From: Brachynemurus nebulosus
Taxonomy: Eukaryota; Arthropoda; Insecta; Neuroptera; Myrmeleontidae
Direction of reading: 5' to 3'
Assembly (NCBI GenBank): GCA_035578155.1
Contig: JAPWDM010000013.1
Coordinates: forward strand, 9,511,527 to 9,575,526
Length of the DNA: 64,000 bases
Positions 58,452 to 64,000 of this stretch are shown piece after piece. Below the pieces are notes generated by a model. It searched no databases, was not told the DNA's origin, and saw only the letters and a program-made list of their open reading frames with translations. A program made the translations under genes and the position numbers. The first letter of the stretch is position 1. Each line of letters begins with the position of its first letter.

Positions 58452-58628
58452 GGGTTTTAGCACACACTACGTCGTCAGAGATATGGGGACATCTTGACCC
58501 AAGGGGTGCCTATACTTTTCACACGGAAAAGTACTACAACATTAAGTCCAGTACCGCGTCAAAAGTGTGGGCACACCTTGAGTCAAAGTATGCCCATACT
58601 TTTGACGACGTAGTGTGTGCTGGAACCC
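58452..58628. repeat. Palindrome with two 75-bp arms, about 80 percent paired
   Basis: Left arm 58452-58526 and right arm 58554-58628. The outer 25 bases (AGCACACACTACGTCGTCA) pair almost perfectly and the inner parts diverge. Each arm is itself partly palindromic (GTCAAAAGTATGGGC... form). The 142-codon ORF at 58247-58675 runs through it and shows the mirrored peptides IWGHLDPRGAYTF and VWAHLESKYAHTF, which are consequences of the repeat. Confidence 0.75.
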
Positions 58629-58678
58629 GCTCAGTCCCTACACTTGTGGCTTTTGAAATTATGACATCTTGTTAAAAC

Positions 58679-60386
58679 GTATAAAGTGTACCTTCATCGC
58701 GTCGCTATTAAAAACTGTTAGTTTCTTTCTACTTGGAAATTTTCCCACAGAAATAAAATGTTTTCTATAACATTGTTTTAACAATAAAGTGTAGACTATA
58801 ACATTGTTTTAACAATATGCAAAATTCGAATGAAGCAATAATCCTTTTTTTTTATAAAATATTTTCTCACCGAAATAAGATTTCTCACAGGATTCATATA
58901 CTTTTCTGGGGTAGAAAGTTATCTACAGGCGTTGTGTTAGAATTCTAAAACTTAACAGAGTGTCTCATATAGCTATCCGAGACATCATTTAAGTGAAAAA
59001 CACTATAATTTATAACATCCGAACAAAACAACTGATCTGGTTTAACCCTGTTCAGAAAATGGACAGGGTCTACCTCAAAAACTATCCCAAAATGTAATGA
59101 AATGAATGGCAGAAAAAAGAGGAGTCGTCCAAGAAAAAGTTTAATCGGCTGAATCGATAATACCCTAGAAAAGAGAAATCTTGAATATTGACAGTGGTTA
59201 GGTTGTGATAAAACTCGTTAATCATGATCAGATTTCGACTTATTCTCGGCAAAGTATTTTTTCTATTCCTACTATTAAAAGTAACATTTTGCGCAAGGCT
59301 AACTATATGTAAAAATTAACAATTGCCCACACAATGCGGAAATAGCCGTGGGAAATTATTTCCCACGGCTTAATATAATAAAAAATTAGGCTATGTCTTT
59401 GATTTAACATATAATCTATATAATTAATACTAAAAATATACATATCGCGCGTACTCTTTCTCAATTTCGTATATCAAAAACTGCAGGCTTTAGGACACAC
59501 AAAAAACATTAAATATTGTATTTATATATATACTTATCTATATATATTTTATATATGTAGGTAGCCAACATCAAAGGGTGTAATTAGCATAAATCTTAAG
59601 TTCATAATGATTAAAACACAGATTTAAATACGTTTTTTTTGTGGGACTTTTCAGATACGAGGTTGAGAAAGAGTAGGCGCGATATGTAAAATGATTATTT
59701 ATTATTGTTTCCATAGTTTCAAAGTATGCTTTTGCAAAAATTTGAACATCTTCTCATTGACATTATAAATTTAAAAAATTTTTACTACTTATTTAAATTT
59801 TATTTTAATTATTTATGTTAAATTTTACGAGAAAAAATGTACTCGTATAAAAAGTATAGTGTAAAATACGTGGGAAAAGCTTATTTCTCACGAATATGAG
59901 TTTGCCACTTATTGTACAATATACCATTTAAAAATTTTATTTTTCGCACTTCTATGTGATAGAAAATTGCTCTTTTACAGCAAGTATGTCCTGGCAAATT
60001 CACTATGTTACACAGAATGCTGTGACACGAGTATTTCATTTTTGTTTTCGTGTCAAAGGGAACATTGGGGAAACAAGTCAAACGTAAATTGTAACAGTAT
60101 GGTTTTTCGTTGGTCGTTCAGTTGCCGTTCATGTTGCTACCTAGTAGCTTTTGTCAAGAGATATTGTAACTACGTGATATACAATATTACAATTTTACCT
60201 ATCGGTATACGTGGTGTAGGTACCTATGTATAGTTAGTTCTAGCCAGAGTTGTAAAATTTGCTATGAGAGAGTCAACTCGCAGTAGTTGCGAAGTTGGAT
60301 TGCCTGAATATTGCCTGATATAGTTACTCCCATGTATTTTTATTTTATGGATCATGGTAGATTTTACATGTTGATCGAGGATTTAA
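58679..60386. other. Intergenic DNA, nothing recognised
   Basis: A short hairpin GCCGTGGGAAATTATTTCCC lies at about 59347-59368. No gene is supported. Confidence 0.5.
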
Positions 60387-61297
60387 CCCTAGAATCATAC
60401 GTACACGTCAAAACGACGAACGAACTTCTCTACCTGCTCCAACACTACAACTTGTCGGTACCCGCTTGCTGTGAGATTTCTGTTATCTAATTTATTTGTT
60501 GTCATAACACATAAGACGTATTTATTTTGTTTATAGCCAAGTAAATAGTGTCCGTCAAAAGGACGTCGATGTATGATTACGCGATTTTTTTTTTTTAAAG
60601 ATTTTGTACTTCACATATAAAAGTTTTCCTAATTTTTCTAAAATTTATTAAAGATATGCATGTTATAATTAATTTATTCAATGATTATGATAATGTGAAA
60701 GATGATTACAGCTGTTTGACTTATAGAGACGACATAATACTGAAATTTTAATATATTGACTCGAAAACTAAAGAATGCGTTTCAAGTGACTTAATAAAAG
60801 ATTAACAATTTATTTTGTGGAAAATATTTTCATTTTTATTATTTTTTGCGATCTTATTCGAAAAATTACTAACAAATTTCAGAAAATTTACTAATGTGCC
60901 TAATGGGGAAATAACTACATATCTATAGGAATATTTATGGCTGAGAAATTTCACATTCTGTAAAGTCACACATGTCCACTGACTCATAATAGCTCATAAA
61001 TTAATTATTTGAAAGACAACATGTATATAATGTGATACAATTGATGTATATCTATTTTTTAATTTTTATAGTGAAAATATGCTTTGATAAAAAGTTCAAA
61101 AAAAAATAAATATTTATATTAAGAAATTTTTCCAAATCCAATTTTTTTAAATATTTTGTTCGCTTCTGTAGTATTGTTATGTAAAAAAAAATGTTTTTTT
61201 GCAAATAAACTCTAAAACTCTCCGTAAAAAGTCCATCCGTCAAAACGACGTCGATGTATGATTAACATTTCTCGTCGACCAACGTATGATTCTAGGG
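60387..61297 (+). mobile_element. piggyBac-like MITE, copy 3 (best-preserved ends)
   Basis: Near-perfect ends CCCTAGAATCATACGT on both strands, followed by CGTCAAAACGACG-type subterminal repeats on each side. TTAA at 60383-60386 and 61298-61301. It is 911 bp, collinear with 5686-6580, and lacks a transposase frame. Confidence 0.9.
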
Positions 61298-61301
61298 TTA
61301 A

Positions 61302-63696
61302 CGATATATAAATATAACGAAAAATATTTCACGGGAATATTTTTGAGGATAAAAATAAACATAAAACATTTACTAGTAAAACAAAAAATAGTAGGTACTC
61401 CTGTTAGGTTTTATTAATAAATATAATAGTATTTTACGATACAAGCTCGGTAAGTTCACCCATGCAAAACCGTTTTAATATTCACCATGATTAAACAGAC
61501 CGTCAATAGATGGCGCCTTCTACATTCTTTAAACAATAATGCAAACAACTCCAATCGACAGATGTTGTGCGCCATATTTAAACAGATTATCAACATTCTT
61601 TATACAAATTCAGTTTTTAAAATAAAGTTTTTTTTAGCAAAAACATTAAACTATTTGTTTATTTTTCGTCATTAATGGGGAATGTAATCTTCAAAATAAT
61701 GTCTGAATTGTTCATTTTGATAAAGTATTAAGCAAGATATGGCGTATTGACAAAAAATATCTTTAAGAGATTATATAATTTATTTAACTATTTTAGTAGT
61801 AATTGAAAAAAATAATTTGAGACTGGCTGCAAATTAATTCCGGAAAAATGAAAGACAGTAGTGTTCCAGAAAGGATTTAAAAATTTGTGAGTCTGTTTAC
61901 TGTAAAAGGTGTTTTAAATGTAATATAAAATCTCAACTTACATGTTTACGTCAATAATTTATATATAAATCTCTTCAATATTGACGATAAGATCTCTTGT
62001 TTCGTATTTAACGTTTTGCCTATTAAGTTAACATGTGTCCCTGATCGTATCGTACTACATACATTACTATATAAATTGAAACTCCATATAGAATATATGG
62101 ATCTTGGTTAGTGTAATACACATAAATGAGATGTCAAACGTTGATGTGACACTGAAACACTCCACCAGGAAAACTCTTCGTTTGCTTCGTTTGCTTTGCA
62201 CAGTGACACACAACAGCGCCACTGTGCCAAAGAGTATATTTTGTTATGCATATAGTGTTATTGCTACATATACATTGTTCTGACTTACTTGGTATATGTA
62301 CTCGTATATTCTAATAGTCCAAACATGATAAATCAATTCATGCATTCCCCCATATATTGTACAGTCGGGTACAAAAATATTCAATCAAGTATAGGTACTT
62401 ATAACCTCGTGAGATAATATGCACATTTGAACAAAAAGTCATTGATGAAACAAGTGAAAATCTTTATTTAAGACCCGATTCACATTATAGTGCCGATATC
62501 GATACGCTCCCGCTCCAGTCTCGCTCCGATATAATTTTGTTGTGTTCATATTACAGTGTCGGTACCTACTCGCTCTCCATCCGCACTATAGTGCCACTCT
62601 CGCTTCACTCTCGCTCCGGTCTTGCCCTTATTGTATTAGGAGAACATAATAATCAAAATACATATCTATTAGTTAATTAGTTATATCATCATATTGTATT
62701 GTATCAAGACGTGTCGTTATGTTATATCATGTTTTCCTAACACAAGAATTTTCAGTTAAATAAAGAAGGCTGAGAAACGGACTGGAGTGGAATTAAAGAA
62801 GTGACTTTCGGTACAAGTCTGGTATCGCTCCGATAAAATATTACTTGAGTGGTTTGGTATTTGTTATACTAATGGTTTTGTGATGTCTGTCATCATTCTG
62901 CATTCGATTAGTTTTTAATAGACAAATGTCGTATCTTATTAAAATAATTTAAAATTTTCAGAACTGAAAAATGAAAAGAGTAATATAAAAAATTCGCTAA
63001 GTGGCGGTTGGACACGCATCAAGTTAGGCTTCCGTAGTCATAGTGACTAGAGTTAAATATATTTATTATATACAGCTTATCATTCTCCTAATTTCCTTTG
63101 AGCTGATCACAAAGCTCTAATTATTGCGCCATCCTTTCTCTAAACTACCAACTATGTACTGTGTACGATTACTTTTGCTCACTACAGTACATACGTGACA
63201 TATCCATACGAACCAATATTATAATAGACAAGAAGAGTTTTCATTAGGAACCGATATGAATTGTGTGCAATTTGTTTCACTATGCCTAGCTGTCTATAAA
63301 GGGGTAAATTTACTAACAATAGACGGATGTGATACAGCAACCTCAAAAGCCTTCTAATATTCAAAACACATTCAAAGAGTAGTCGATAATATATCACTAT
63401 TTTCGAATCTTGTATCGACATTTATTAACAAAATCGGTATCAATAATGTATACATATAAAGAGGATTAATTTGTACATTTAAAGTACAGTTTATCAACAA
63501 CTTTTCGGTAATTAACTATATTCGGTGGCGATTTTAAGGGGGTACATATCTTTGGGAGCCATAAAATATACTTTACGAACTTTACAAATTTACTGAATTT
63601 AGTAGAGGTCATAAAATATCTACGAAGTTCACTTTATAAACTTATCGATTACAATATATTTTGTAATTTTAAATGAAAATGTGTTAACTTTATAGT
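61302..63696. other. Intergenic DNA with a GCTC-rich repeat patch
   Basis: At 62470-62640, repeated CGCTCYCGCTCC and TTCACATTATAGTGCC motifs suggest an element terminus (a partner motif GTATCGCTCCGATAAAA is near 62822), but boundaries cannot be set. No gene is supported. Confidence 0.4.
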
Positions 63697-63943
63697 CAGG
63701 ACCGAATCTAGGATGTGGGAGGCAGCCGGGGTATCTGCCCTTCTGTAGGTGTTAGGGAGCGGAAAAAGTTTAAGTTCAGGAGCGCCAAAATGTGTTGAAT
63801 TTAAGGTTGTTTTTTTTTTTTTCTCGTCACTTGCTTTTTGTAGGGATTTTTGAATTTTGAAATTTGAATTTTTCTCGGGGGGGGGGGGGGGGTCAACAAC
63901 AAAGTTTGTCCCCCCCTTCATAATAATTGTAGGTCCGGCCCTG
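63697..63943. mobile_element. 247-bp hAT MITE
   Basis: Ends CAGGACCGAATCTAGG and, reversed, CAGGGCCGGACCTACA, with the 8-bp duplication TTTATAGT at 63689-63696 and 63944-63951. It contains a 16-base G run (63877-63892). Related to 54960-55163. The 90-codon frame inside is an artefact. Confidence 0.9.
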
Positions 63944-63951
63944 TTTATAGT

Positions 63952-64000
63952 TATTCATAAATTACTTATATTGAAAATAAATAAGGACCGTAAGTGTTAT
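63952..64000. other. Window end, nothing recognised
   Basis: Short unannotated flank. Confidence 0.5.

Noticed and set aside
58247..58675. 142-codon ORF as a gene
   Set aside because: It runs through a homopolymer palindrome and a 75-bp-arm palindrome, and its repeated peptides mirror those repeats.

Overview
The window is AT-rich nuclear DNA from an insect-like eukaryote. Genes have short phase-matched introns with GT/AG borders. Intergenic DNA is dominated by short DNA transposons (hAT, piggyBac-like TTAA elements, Tc1/mariner and pogo elements with TA duplications), tRNA-derived retroelements and (AT)n microsatellites. I cannot name the species. A parasitoid wasp or similar small insect would fit, but that is a guess. 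There are no bacterial-type operons, no true tRNA or rRNA genes and no CRISPR arrays.

Only one gene set is well supported. It is a cluster of three paralogues between 22.6 and 30.9 kb: A (22676-23423, +), C (24943-25439, -) and B (29414-30860, +). None appears as a single long ORF. Each has exon 1 coding a hydrophobic signal-peptide-like start, exon 2 coding the first half of a small ectodomain, and exon 3 coding the second half. Both introns are phase 1 in all three genes, and the spliced lengths are exact multiples of three (189, 117 and 206 residues). The ectodomains share a cysteine pattern, but the tails differ: A has one predicted membrane segment, B has two, and C stops just after the last cysteine. 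A promoter block of about 80 bases is conserved upstream of all three. A and B lie in a duplicated block that starts more than 1.3 kb upstream of the genes. Copy B later received a foldback tRNA-derived retroelement upstream, a TTAA element in intron 1, and a hAT element just past its poly(A) signal.

The rest is mobile and repetitive DNA. From left to right: a pogo-type element with a nested 140-bp element (1.8-2.4 kb); a piggyBac-like MITE (5.7-6.6 kb); TA-flanked elements (7.2-7.7 and 8.4-9.7 kb); a pogo-like element with a decayed PHD finger (11.3-12.3 kb); a tandem repeat rich in GAGTCACTC (13.65-13.99 kb); a chain of alternating palindromes (18.8-20.5 kb); the gene cluster; nested hAT elements (30.9-32.3 and 33.8-34.4 kb); several hAT and TTAA MITEs (37-45 kb); a second foldback tRNA-derived element (46.5-46.8 kb); a hAT MITE built of CAAGAC hexamers (49.9-50.4 kb); long inverted repeats and a pogo element with a psq-type helix-turn-helix (52.5-54.1 kb); an inverted MITE pair (55.3-55.6 kb); a 75-bp-arm palindrome (58.5 kb); a third piggyBac-like MITE (60.4-61.3 kb); and a terminal hAT MITE (63.7-63.9 kb). 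Most transposon borders were set by reading terminal inverted repeats together with exact target-site duplications, so many are base-precise.
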